The notes under the pieces were generated by a model. It saw only the letters and a program-made list of their open reading frames with translations. It searched no databases and had not been told where the DNA came from. The position numbers were made by a program, and so were the translations under genes. Of a DNA stretch of 51,246 bases, positions 25,332 through 33,448 are shown one piece after another; the stretch's first letter is position 1; each line of letters opens with the position of its first letter. Origin of the DNA: Bacteroidia bacterium (lineage in GTDB: Bacteria; Bacteroidota; Bacteroidia; Cytophagales; Cyclobacteriaceae); contig JAUHYU010000029.1 in NCBI GenBank assembly GCA_030426345.1, positions 1 through 51,246 of the forward strand, given 5' to 3'.

Positions 25332-26603
25332 ATGAGTATCCTCTTAAAATCTGCCAAGATCCTGAGCCCGGGATCACCCCACCACAACCAAAAATTAAAT
25401 GTTTTTATTTCGGATAGCGGCGTGATCAAATCCATAGGGTCTACAGAGCCTAAGGCGACCAAAGTTATTGAAAGCAAAAACCTTATGGTTTCCATGGGTT
25501 GGTTTGACATGCGGGCAAATTTTAATGATCCGGGATATGAGCACAAAGAGGATTTAAATTCAGGGTTGAAGGCTGCCGCAGCAGGCGGGTTTACAAGTGT
25601 TGTGCTGCTGCCAAATACCAATCCTTGCATCGAAACTAAAAATGATGTGGGTTACCTCATGTCAAAAAACCAAAACAGCGTCACGCAGATTTATCCGCTC
25701 GGGGCTGTGACCAAAGGTTGTAAAGGTGAGGATTTCACAGAAATTCTCGACATGCATGCTGCCGGTGCTGTGGCATTTACTGATGGCGAAAACCCAATCT
25801 GGAATACCGACATTTTGTTGAAGACATTGCAATACCTTCAGAAGTTTGATGGCTTGCTGATGAACCGCCCGGAAGATACTTATCTGACAGCTTTTGGCAC
25901 GATGAACGAAGGTATAACGTCCACTCTGTTGGGGCTGAAGGGGATGCCGGGATTAGCGGAGGAAATCATGGTAAATAGGGATATCGAATTGCTAAAATAT
26001 GCAGGAGGGCGCATTCATTTTTCAAATATATCCACAGCTCATGCGCTGAGGCAAATCGTCAAGGCAAAGAAAAAGGGCCTGAATGTGACGTGCGATGTAG
26101 CGGCACACAATCTGATTTTTGATGATTCTGTATTGTCGGACTACGATACAAATTACAAAGTGAACCCGCCCTTGCGCAACAAAAGAGATGTTGCTGCTCT
26201 TGAAAAGGGTCTAAATTCCATGAATATTGATGTGATCGTTACGGCGCATTCGCCTCAGGATGAGGAATCGAAAAAGCTGGAATTTGACCACGCAGATTTT
26301 GGCATGCTTGGCTTGCAGACATTCTTTCCTACAGTTTTACAAAAATTAAATGGAATGGATATTTCTACCTTGGTTGAGAAGTTTACAACCAACCCAAGGA
26401 AGATATTGAAATTTCCAATCCCAAAAATCGCTGAAGGGGAGCATGCCGACCTCACGATTTTTGACCCGGATGTGTCATGGAAATATGATGCAAAATCTAA
26501 CTATTCCAAGTCATCCAATTCGCCAATGCTGGGTCAAACGCTAACAGGAAAAGTGCTGGGAGTAGTGAACAATGGCAAATCACATTTCAATTCATTTGTA
26601 TAA
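25332..26603 (+). CDS. Dihydroorotase-like protein lacking the metal-binding residues
   Basis: A 423-residue amidohydrolase-fold protein with the length and layout of class I dihydroorotase. The key residues are changed. The family D-x-H-x-H-x-R-E-P-G reads D-M-R-A-N-F-N-D-P-G here, the H-x-E-D site reads N-R-P-E-D, the second His of H-x-x-H-x-S-T reads H-F-S-N-I-S-T, and the T-D-H-A-P-H loop reads T-A-H-S-P-Q. With the zinc ligands and catalytic Asp lost it is unlikely to make or open dihydroorotate. Non-catalytic dihydroorotases (PyrC') are known to support aspartate transcarbamoylase assembly. Position between a Bat gene and DUF4199 genes suggests another role is possible. Confidence 0.85.
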   Translation: MSILLKSAKILSPGSPHHNQKLNVFISDSGVIKSIGSTEPKATKVIESKNLMVSMGWFDMRANFNDPGYEHKEDLNSGLKAAAAGGFTSVVLLPNTNPCIETKNDVGYLMSKNQNSVTQIYPLGAVTKGCKGEDFTEILDMHAAGAVAFTDGENPIWNTDILLKTLQYLQKFDGLLMNRPEDTYLTAFGTMNEGITSTLLGLKGMPGLAEEIMVNRDIELLKYAGGRIHFSNISTAHALRQIVKAKKKGLNVTCDVAAHNLIFDDSVLSDYDTNYKVNPPLRNKRDVAALEKGLNSMNIDVIVTAHSPQDEESKKLEFDHADFGMLGLQTFFPTVLQKLNGMDISTLVEKFTTNPRKILKFPIPKIAEGEHADLTIFDPDVSWKYDAKSNYSKSSNSPMLGQTLTGKVLGVVNNGKSHFNSFV

Positions 26604-26614
26604 TTATTTATTTC

Positions 26615-27124
26615 ATGGATAATAAGCTAATTGCGATCCCTTTGAAATACGGTGCTATCGGAGGGGGATTTTTGGTGTTGTTGTTTCTTATATTTTATTT
26701 TTTTGATCTGGATCCACTCACCAATATCAAGATTATTGACGCCATTATCATTTGCATTTTTACTTTTTTTGCGACGAAGGAATTTCGGGATAGATACAAT
26801 GATCGGCAGCTGCATTTTTGGCAAGGTATGACGGTAGGGATGATCAACTATCTTAGTATAGCCTTGATATCGGCCCTTTTTATTTTGATTATGACCTCGA
26901 TTGTAGACACAGGTATGGTGCCGGAGTATGTTGCGGGAAGGGTGGCTTTGCTTATAGAAAACAAGGAAAACCTTATAGAAACCATGAATCAGGATACTTT
27001 TCAAAATGCCCTTGACGGAGTTAAGACGACAACCTCGTTTGACCTAGCTTTGGATGACTTTTTGAAAAAATCCATTATTGGTCTATTTTTAACTATTATT
27101 ATCTCCGTGATTTTACGGAAATAA
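26615..27124 (+). CDS. DUF4199 membrane protein (first copy)
   Basis: A 169-residue protein with four predicted membrane helices: about 12-30 (Y-G-A-I-G-G-G-F-L-V-L-L-F-L-I-F), 40-55, 72-97 and a last helix at 150-168. The F-R-D-R-Y-N-D-R-Q-L-H-F-W-Q-G loop is typical of DUF4199 in Bacteroidota. It starts 11 bp after the dihydroorotase-like gene and 20 bp before a second DUF4199 gene, so all are probably one transcript. Function unknown. Confidence 0.8.
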   Translation: MDNKLIAIPLKYGAIGGGFLVLLFLIFYFFDLDPLTNIKIIDAIIICIFTFFATKEFRDRYNDRQLHFWQGMTVGMINYLSIALISALFILIMTSIVDTGMVPEYVAGRVALLIENKENLIETMNQDTFQNALDGVKTTTSFDLALDDFLKKSIIGLFLTIIISVILRK

Positions 27125-27144
27125 ACCCCTAACCACTTTAAGCT

Positions 27145-27663
27145 ATGGAAGAAAAAGCAACAATTTCGCAAGTTGGCCTCCGATATGGATTGATCTTCGG
27201 GCTCATCTTTATTGTCTATGGAATGATATTGCAATTCCTTGATTTGGCAACAAATCAAGCTCTAGGATATGTCAATTATGTCATTTTGGTAATTGGCTTA
27301 GTGCTGGCGTTCAGGGCATTTATGGAAGGTGGTGACGGATACATGTCGCTGGGTCAGGGAATTAAAATTGGAATGCTCATTAGCTTGGTTAGTGGAGCAC
27401 TTTCAGGTATTTTTTCTTATGTATATATCAAATTTGTGGATGACTCGATGTTGGAGAAGATTAAGGATTTGCAGATACAAAAAATGGAGGAGCAAGGGAT
27501 GACTGATGACCAAATTGATAAAGCTGTGGAAATTGCCGGAAAATTCATGTCTGCTGAATTGATACCTGTGTATGCAGTTTTTGGCATGTTGATAGCCGGG
27601 TTTATTTTATCGCTCATCGTTGTGGCCATTATGAAAAAAAACAACCCTACTTTAGAAGTTTAA
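27145..27663 (+). CDS. DUF4199 membrane protein (second copy)
   Basis: A 172-residue protein with four membrane helices and a polar loop between helices 3 and 4 (K-I-K-D-L-Q-I-Q-K-M-E-E-Q-G-M-T-D-D-Q). The G-G-D-G-Y-M-S-L-G-Q-G-I-K-I-G segment matches the DUF4199 core. It differs clearly from the preceding copy, so this is an old duplication. The next gene begins 3 bp after its stop. Function unknown. Confidence 0.83.
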   Translation: MEEKATISQVGLRYGLIFGLIFIVYGMILQFLDLATNQALGYVNYVILVIGLVLAFRAFMEGGDGYMSLGQGIKIGMLISLVSGALSGIFSYVYIKFVDDSMLEKIKDLQIQKMEEQGMTDDQIDKAVEIAGKFMSAELIPVYAVFGMLIAGFILSLIVVAIMKKNNPTLEV

Positions 27664-27666
27664 TTA

Positions 27667-28632
27667 ATGCCAAAAACAATGGATATTTCGGTCATTGTTC
27701 CTGCCTACAATGAGGAGGAATCCCTGACTGAACTAAATGCATGGATCAGTCGCGTGATGGAAAAGCATGGGTTTTCATATGAGATCCTGCTTGTTGATGA
27801 CGGAAGTACAGATGGCACCTGGGCCAAAACAGTCGAACTTTCTTCCGTCAACCCAAACCTGAAGGGATTAAAGTTCAACAGAAATCAGGGAAAATCTGCC
27901 GCCCTAAATACGGGATTTCGCCATGCATCTGGTGAAGTGGTAATTACCATGGATGCCGACCTACAAGACAATCCGGATGAAATTCCGGCACTCTACAATA
28001 TGGTGACGGAGCAAGATTACGATATTGTATCGGGGTGGAAAAAAAAGCGGTACGATCCTATCAGCAAAACCATTCCTTCGCGATTTTTCAACATGGTGAC
28101 GCGCAAGATGTCAGGCATAAAACTACATGACTTCAACTGTGGGCTGAAAGCCTACAAAAATGTGGTGGTGAAGAATATTCAGGTTTATGGAGAAATGCAC
28201 CGCTACATTCCTGTGATCGCCAAGTGGCATGGCTTCGGTAAAATTGGCGAGAAGGAAGTACTTCATCAGGCAAGAAAATATGGGCAAACCAAATTTGGCT
28301 TCGAGCGGTTCATAACTGGATTTTTGGACTTGGTATCCGTGACATTTGTTTCCAAATTCAGGAAAAAGCCTATGCACTTTTTTGGGACTTTGGGTACGCT
28401 CTCCTTCATGACAGGATTTATCATCGCGGCCTATATCATCATCCAAAAAATATGGAGTATTTACAATCACGAAGCCTTTCGCGACATAGTGGATCAGCCT
28501 CTATTTTATCTTTCCCTCCTTGCTATTGTCATTGGGGTACAGCTATTTTTGGCAGGATTTCTCGCCGAAATGTACACGATGGCCAATGAAAAAGACACAA
28601 AATATCTATTAATCGAAAAGGTTGGCTTCTGA
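27667..28632 (+). CDS. Family 2 glycosyltransferase with C-terminal membrane helices (GtrB/DPM-like)
   Basis: A 321-residue protein. The GT-A core has V-I-V-P-A-Y-N-E-E-E-S-L, the nucleotide-binding V-D-D-G-S-T-D-G, and D-A-D-L-Q-D-N-P-D as DxD. The K-Y-G-Q-T-K-F-G-F-E-R-F motif precedes two membrane helices (about 232-256 and 273-300), the layout of polyprenyl-phosphate glycosyltransferases. It probably loads a sugar on undecaprenyl phosphate at the inner membrane. It starts 3 bp after the DUF4199 gene and overlaps the next glycosyltransferase by 11 bp. Confidence 0.9.
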   Translation: MPKTMDISVIVPAYNEEESLTELNAWISRVMEKHGFSYEILLVDDGSTDGTWAKTVELSSVNPNLKGLKFNRNQGKSAALNTGFRHASGEVVITMDADLQDNPDEIPALYNMVTEQDYDIVSGWKKKRYDPISKTIPSRFFNMVTRKMSGIKLHDFNCGLKAYKNVVVKNIQVYGEMHRYIPVIAKWHGFGKIGEKEVLHQARKYGQTKFGFERFITGFLDLVSVTFVSKFRKKPMHFFGTLGTLSFMTGFIIAAYIIIQKIWSIYNHEAFRDIVDQPLFYLSLLAIVIGVQLFLAGFLAEMYTMANEKDTKYLLIEKVGF

Positions 28633-29617
28633 TATTTCCATTATTATCCCGGTTTATAATCGACCTGCCGAACTACAAGAATTGCTCGATAGTTTGGTGC
28701 CACAGACTGAAAACGCGTTTGACGTGATCGTGGTTGATGATGGCTCAACTGAAAAATCCGACAAGGTTGTAGAAACATTTCAAGATCAACTTTCCATCAA
28801 ATATTTCTATAAAGAAAATTCCGGTCCCGGACAATCAAGAAACTATGGCTGTGAAAAATCTCAAGCCAATTTCTTTGTTTTTTTCGATTCCGACTGCATT
28901 ATTCCTCATGGATATTTGACACATTTGAAGGCTGAAATTAATGGACTGCAAGCCTATGGAGGCCCAGATCGGGAGCACCCTTCATTTACCAATCTGCAAA
29001 AGGCAATTAGCTATGCGATGACGTCGCTTTTTACCACGGGCGGCATCAGAGGGAATAAAAGGTCGGTGGAGAAGTTTCATCCGCGCAGTTTCAACATGGG
29101 GTTTTCCCGTGAGGTATATGAAAAAACCGGAGGCTTTGCGGCGCTAAGGTTTGGTGAGGATATTGACTTGAGCATCCGGATTGTTGGTCATGGATTTAAG
29201 ACCCTTTTGATCCCCGAATGTTTTGTGTACCATAAGAGGCGCACGGATTTCAAGAAGTTTTTTAAGCAGGTTTTTAATTCAGGAATCGCGAGAATTAATC
29301 TGTACAAGCGCCATCCCCAATCGTTAAAATTACTGCATTTTTTTCCCGCAGCTTTTGTGGTGTATCAGGTTTTGTCAATTCCCCATGCCATTTACCACCA
29401 ACAGTTTTGGGTGCTTTGGCCTACGGTCATCTACCTGCTTTGTGTCCTTGTAGATGCAACAAAAAGGGCCAAAAATCCATGGATTGGAATACTTTCGGTT
29501 TGGGCATCATTAGTGCAACTTTGCGGTTATGGGCTGGGGTTTATCAAGGGTTTTGTAAAAAGGATCATACTAAAACAGTCAGAATTCCATGATTTTGATA
29601 AGACGTTTTATGATTGA
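28622..29617 (+). CDS. Family 2 glycosyltransferase, TTG start
   Basis: A 331-residue GT-A enzyme: I-I-I-P-V-Y-N-R, V-V-D-D-G-S-T, F-F-D-S-D-C as DxD, and G-E-D-I-D-L-S-I-R as acceptor-side acid. A C-terminal hydrophobic region (about 235-300) suggests membrane association. The start must be TTG at 28622: an in-frame stop lies at 28610-28612, only TCG, AAA and AGG intervene, and the conserved strand begins four residues later. It overlaps the upstream enzyme by 11 bp, so the two are coupled and probably act in one glycan pathway. Confidence 0.88.
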   Translation: MASDISIIIPVYNRPAELQELLDSLVPQTENAFDVIVVDDGSTEKSDKVVETFQDQLSIKYFYKENSGPGQSRNYGCEKSQANFFVFFDSDCIIPHGYLTHLKAEINGLQAYGGPDREHPSFTNLQKAISYAMTSLFTTGGIRGNKRSVEKFHPRSFNMGFSREVYEKTGGFAALRFGEDIDLSIRIVGHGFKTLLIPECFVYHKRRTDFKKFFKQVFNSGIARINLYKRHPQSLKLLHFFPAAFVVYQVLSIPHAIYHQQFWVLWPTVIYLLCVLVDATKRAKNPWIGILSVWASLVQLCGYGLGFIKGFVKRIILKQSEFHDFDKTFYD

Positions 29618-29636
29618 AATATGATCAGAAAACTAT

Positions 29637-30404
29637 TTATTTTTTCTCACAGAAATAAATAATCTCTTCTTTAGGCAATGCGAACTTTTTCCTGTCCTCT
29701 GCAGAAAGTTCATTCAAATAATCATCTTCAGTCACAGCAAACCCAGCGCTTCTCAGTCGGTTGCCATAGTCGCGACCATATTTGCGGGCATGGTCATTCT
29801 GGCCATAAAGCCGTTCACGTTCCTTTGGGTCTGTGATAGAGGCATCTTCGAGAGTGGCTTCCAAATCCATATAAACAGGCGACTGAATGATCGCCCAACC
29901 ACCCGGTTTTAGCACACGATATATTTCGCGCATGGCCTGAATGTCATCAGCAACATGCTCCATGACATGATTACAAAAAACCACATCAAATTTATTTTCC
30001 TCAAAAGGAATATCATGAACATCCATCTTAACCTTAGCCAATGGCGATTCCAAATCGCCGCTGATATAGTTTAGGTTTTCCATACTTTCAAATATTTTGA
30101 TGAAGCATAACTCCGGAGCTATGTGGAGCAGACTTAGATTATTAGTAAAAAAATTGGTTTTGTTTTTTAGAAAAAGCCACATCAGCCTGTGACGCTCTAG
30201 TGAAAGCGAGCTGGGGCAAAGGGCATTTGGACGAGAATCTAGCCTACCATAAGGTAAAAATTTTCGATACTTTCTGCCATCAATTGGACATTGTACTTTG
30301 TCGCCGGCATAAAAAACAGCCACGACTCGGAGTACATGATGACTAAAGTATTGGATGTATTTCCGTGGAATTTTTCTCAGAACAAAACTTATGATTTTCT
30401 TCAT
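29637..30404 (-). CDS. SAM-dependent methyltransferase (class I)
   Basis: The start is set at ATG 30404 (M-K-K-I-I-S-F-V-L), as the longer frame adds only 13 unconserved residues. The 255-residue product has a Cys-containing N-terminal part (V-Q-C-P-I-D-G and A-L-C-P-S) and then a Rossmann methyltransferase core: L-L-H-I-A-P-E, I-S-G-D-L, D-V-V-F-C-N-H-V-M-E-H-V and V-L-K-P-G-G-W-A-I-I-Q. Substrate unknown. It is convergent with the glycosyltransferase and divergent from efflux set 2, sharing a promoter region rich in inverted repeats. Confidence 0.85.
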   Translation of the reverse strand: MKKIISFVLRKIPRKYIQYFSHHVLRVVAVFYAGDKVQCPIDGRKYRKFLPYGRLDSRPNALCPSSLSLERHRLMWLFLKNKTNFFTNNLSLLHIAPELCFIKIFESMENLNYISGDLESPLAKVKMDVHDIPFEENKFDVVFCNHVMEHVADDIQAMREIYRVLKPGGWAIIQSPVYMDLEATLEDASITDPKERERLYGQNDHARKYGRDYGNRLRSAGFAVTEDDYLNELSAEDRKKFALPKEEIIYFCEKK

Positions 30405-30474
30405 TAAAAGTATTATATTATACTGTTGAAATTTACGAAACATCTAATTTATCGCCTAAATTACCCATCTATCC

Positions 30475-30607
30475 ATCAATTTGATGAGTACGTCAAATTG
30501 ATCTTTGTTCTAGGCGTTAAAAATGCAAAATTAGATGCTAATATCAGAAAATCTACATATTCTCTATGTAGATTTGTTGTACACCATTGATCTTTCATTG
30601 AAGATCA
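30475..30607. promoter_or_regulatory. Divergent promoter region with three consecutive inverted repeats
   Basis: Between the methyltransferase and the adaptor genes lie three perfect inverted repeats. The first has 10-bp arms ATCAATTTGA / TCAAATTGAT (30475-30484, 30493-30502). The second has 11-bp arms AAATCTACATA / TATGTAGATTT (30549-30559, 30565-30575). The third has 7-bp arms TGATCTT / AAGATCA (30588-30594, 30601-30607). They may be operators or RNA hairpins. No regulator gene is adjacent. Confidence 0.55.
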
Positions 30608-30647
30608 TGAGTTTGGTAAGACAAAAAAAGAAATAAAGAGTGTATTC

Positions 30648-32057
30648 ATGAAAAAGAAAGTTATTATTGGCTTGGTTGCGGTAGCGGTAGTCATATCGGG
30701 TTTTCTGTTCTTCAGGGTAGCAGATGATGCTGCAACAAATGAAATTGTTGTTCCAGTTGCAAACGGTAAATTTATTGTAGATATCACTACTACTGGAGAG
30801 TTGGAGGCGAAAAACTCTGTGAAGATCATGGGGCCTGCAGGACTAAGGCAATTCAGGATATACAGTGTTAGCATTCAGGATATAATTGATGAAGGAACTT
30901 TAGTTAAAAAAGGTGACTGGATTGCTACTCTGGATAAATCCGAATTTAATTCTAAGCTTCAAGACGAGCAATTAGAACTGGAACAAAAACAGTCTGAATA
31001 TATACAAGTGCAGCTTGATACAACCTTACAGATGAGACAAGCGAGGGATGAATTGGTTAATCTGGAGTATGCTGTCGAGGAAATGCAGATAAAATTAGAC
31101 CAATCACAATTTGAGCCCCCTGCCACGATCAAACAAGCGGAAATTGATTTGGATAAGGCAAAACGTGCATTCGAACAGGCTACGCAAAACTATCAAATCA
31201 AATTAAGGCAAAATATAGCTAAAATGGCAGAAATAGCTGCTGAGAGAAGAAAAAGACAAAAGGAATACGATGAAATGCTCACTTTGGCTCAATCATTTCA
31301 AATCATGGCCCCAGAACCCGGAATGGTGGTTTATCATAAGGGGTATGATGGCAAGCCAATCAAGGCCGGCTCCGGGATGAGTACTTGGGATCCTGTGGTA
31401 GCCACTTTACCCGACCTTACAACAATGCTGTCCAAGACTTATATCAATGAGGTAGATGTACGAAAAATAAAGGCGGGTCAAAACGTGGAAATTGGGCTAG
31501 ATGCATTTCCTGAGAAAAAAGCTTTGGGTACTGTGCTCAGAGTAGCGAATGTTGGGGAGCAGAGTCCCAATTCTGATTCAAAAGTATTTGAGGCAACCAT
31601 TGAAATTGAAGGAACTGATGAGCTTTTGCGCCCATCTATGACAACCTCCAACAAGATTATAGTCAATGAAACAGATTCTGCTTTGTTTGTTCCACTGGAA
31701 AGTTTGCATAGCAAAAATGATTCTATAGCCTTTGTTTATAAAAAATCCGGATTGAAGGTCATAAAACAAGAAGTGGAAGTAGGTGAAACAAATAGCAACG
31801 AAGCCATTGTCAAACAAGGACTAAATACTGATGATAAAGTGTATCTCTCCATTCCGTCAGGTATGGAAGATGATGATATCCAATTATTGGCTTCGCTGAA
31901 TGGTAAGCGATCCAACAAGGAAGAAGAAAAGGAGGCAAATAAATCAGAAACCAAAACAATCACCATGCCCGATGGCACTACGCGTGAGGTAACAGCGGAG
32001 CAGATGAAAAAGTTTAGCCAGAGAAGAAAAGGTGCCGGAAGTGGTCAAAGTAATTAA
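30648..32057 (+). CDS. Periplasmic adaptor protein (HlyD/MacA type, set 2)
   Basis: A 469-residue adaptor with an N-terminal membrane helix (V-I-I-G-L-V-A-V-A-V-V-I), a coiled-coil hairpin with R-Q-A-R-D-E-L-V-N-L and S-Q-F-E-P-P-A, a lipoyl domain (F-Q-I-M-A-P-E-P-G-M-V) and barrel domains. It aligns along its length with the set 1 adaptor (21756-23030) but has an extra charged tail of about 45 residues (K-E-E-E-K-E-A-N-K-S-E and so on). It heads an operon with a permease 26 bp downstream and a TolC gene. Confidence 0.92.
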   Translation: MKKKVIIGLVAVAVVISGFLFFRVADDAATNEIVVPVANGKFIVDITTTGELEAKNSVKIMGPAGLRQFRIYSVSIQDIIDEGTLVKKGDWIATLDKSEFNSKLQDEQLELEQKQSEYIQVQLDTTLQMRQARDELVNLEYAVEEMQIKLDQSQFEPPATIKQAEIDLDKAKRAFEQATQNYQIKLRQNIAKMAEIAAERRKRQKEYDEMLTLAQSFQIMAPEPGMVVYHKGYDGKPIKAGSGMSTWDPVVATLPDLTTMLSKTYINEVDVRKIKAGQNVEIGLDAFPEKKALGTVLRVANVGEQSPNSDSKVFEATIEIEGTDELLRPSMTTSNKIIVNETDSALFVPLESLHSKNDSIAFVYKKSGLKVIKQEVEVGETNSNEAIVKQGLNTDDKVYLSIPSGMEDDDIQLLASLNGKRSNKEEEKEANKSETKTITMPDGTTREVTAEQMKKFSQRRKGAGSGQSN

Positions 32058-32083
32058 TCTGATATTAAGCTGAACTTCGCAAC

Positions 32084-33448
32084 ATGTCTGAAAGAGTATT
32101 AGCAAACTTATATATAGCTATAGAGGCAGTCTTCGCAAATAAAATGCGTTCTATCCTCACCGCCCTAGGAATCATTTTTGGTGTTGCAGCGGTCATTGCC
32201 ATGCTTGCCATAGGGAATGGCGCTCAGCAGGAAATTCTGGAACAAATAAAATTGGTTGGTGTCAATAATATTGTAATTGAGCCAATTATTGAGCAGAAAG
32301 AGGAAAATTTGGCAGAGTCTAGTTCGGCTACTGGTAAGGAAAAAAAGAAATTTTCCCCAGGACTTTCATTGAAAGATGTAGATGCAATAGCAGAAGTGGT
32401 TCCTTCTGTCAATAGTCTTAGTCCTGAGATTGTATTGGAAACCTACATAATAAAAAGTGGAATTCGCAGATCAGCTAAATTAGTAGGAGTTGAACCCAAT
32501 TATTTTAAGCTTACAAGCTTTGACCTTGCGGAGGGGGAAATGTTCAACAAACAGCAATTGATCAAGGGAGCACCTGTCTGTATTATTGGTAAATCTATCC
32601 GTACCAAGTTTTTTCCTACTGAAGATCCTATTGGCAAATCAATCAAGTGTGGTCCAAATTGGCTTACCATAATTGGTGTGCTTGAGGAGAGGATCATTTC
32701 TGAATCGAGTATTGCCAAGCTTGGTATCAGGGATTTTAATATGGATGTGTATGCTCCTATCAAGACAGTTTTAATTCGATATGAAAATCGAGATTTGGTT
32801 ACGAAATCCATGTTAAAACAGAACAATACATCAAGTAGAGGTAGAGTGGTTATCGTTGCCGCAGAGTCTGATGAATCATCATCTGCGCCCAAGAATTACC
32901 ATCAAATAGATAAGCTAGTTGTTCAGGTGGATCAAACAGAATTGCTAAATCCGGTAGCAGAAATCATTTCCAGGGTATTGGAAAGGAGACACTATAATGT
33001 GGTAGATTATCAGATAACCATACCTGAGTTATTGCTGAAACAACAGCAACGTACCAACCAGATATTCAATTTTGTCCTTGGAGCCATCGCTGGTATTTCC
33101 TTGTTGGTAGGAGGAATTGGTATTATGAATATTATGCTTGCCTCTGTTTTGGAGAGAATTAAGGAAATAGGACTGCGACTATCAATCGGGGCAAAAAAAT
33201 TAGATATTGTGACACAGTTTATTTTTGAGGCAGTAATGATCTCTATATCAGGGGGATTGATTGGTATTGTTCTTGGAATTGTGCTTGCTGTACTTGTTTC
33301 TAAATTTGCAGAAATTCCCACCGTTATAACTTTTACATCAATTTTATTATCTTTTGGCGTCGCAGCTACCATCGGATTGATTTTTGGGATTACCCCGGCA
33401 AAAAGAGCAGCTGACCAGGACCCAATAACTTCTTTGAGACATGAATAA
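32084..33448 (+). CDS. ABC transporter permease, MacB/FtsX type (set 2)
   Basis: A 454-residue permease, close paralogue of the set 1 gene: shared I-L-E-Q-I-K-L-V-G-V-N-N-I-V, I-P-E-L-L-L-K-Q-Q-Q-R-T and L-L-V-G-G-I-G-I-M-N-I-M-L-A. One N-terminal helix, a periplasmic domain and three C-terminal helices. It has an insertion of about 15 residues around 255-275 relative to set 1. No ATPase subunit is encoded here. It overlaps the TolC gene by 8 bp. Confidence 0.92.
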   Translation: MSERVLANLYIAIEAVFANKMRSILTALGIIFGVAAVIAMLAIGNGAQQEILEQIKLVGVNNIVIEPIIEQKEENLAESSSATGKEKKKFSPGLSLKDVDAIAEVVPSVNSLSPEIVLETYIIKSGIRRSAKLVGVEPNYFKLTSFDLAEGEMFNKQQLIKGAPVCIIGKSIRTKFFPTEDPIGKSIKCGPNWLTIIGVLEERIISESSIAKLGIRDFNMDVYAPIKTVLIRYENRDLVTKSMLKQNNTSSRGRVVIVAAESDESSSAPKNYHQIDKLVVQVDQTELLNPVAEIISRVLERRHYNVVDYQITIPELLLKQQQRTNQIFNFVLGAIAGISLLVGGIGIMNIMLASVLERIKEIGLRLSIGAKKLDIVTQFIFEAVMISISGGLIGIVLGIVLAVLVSKFAEIPTVITFTSILLSFGVAATIGLIFGITPAKRAADQDPITSLRHE

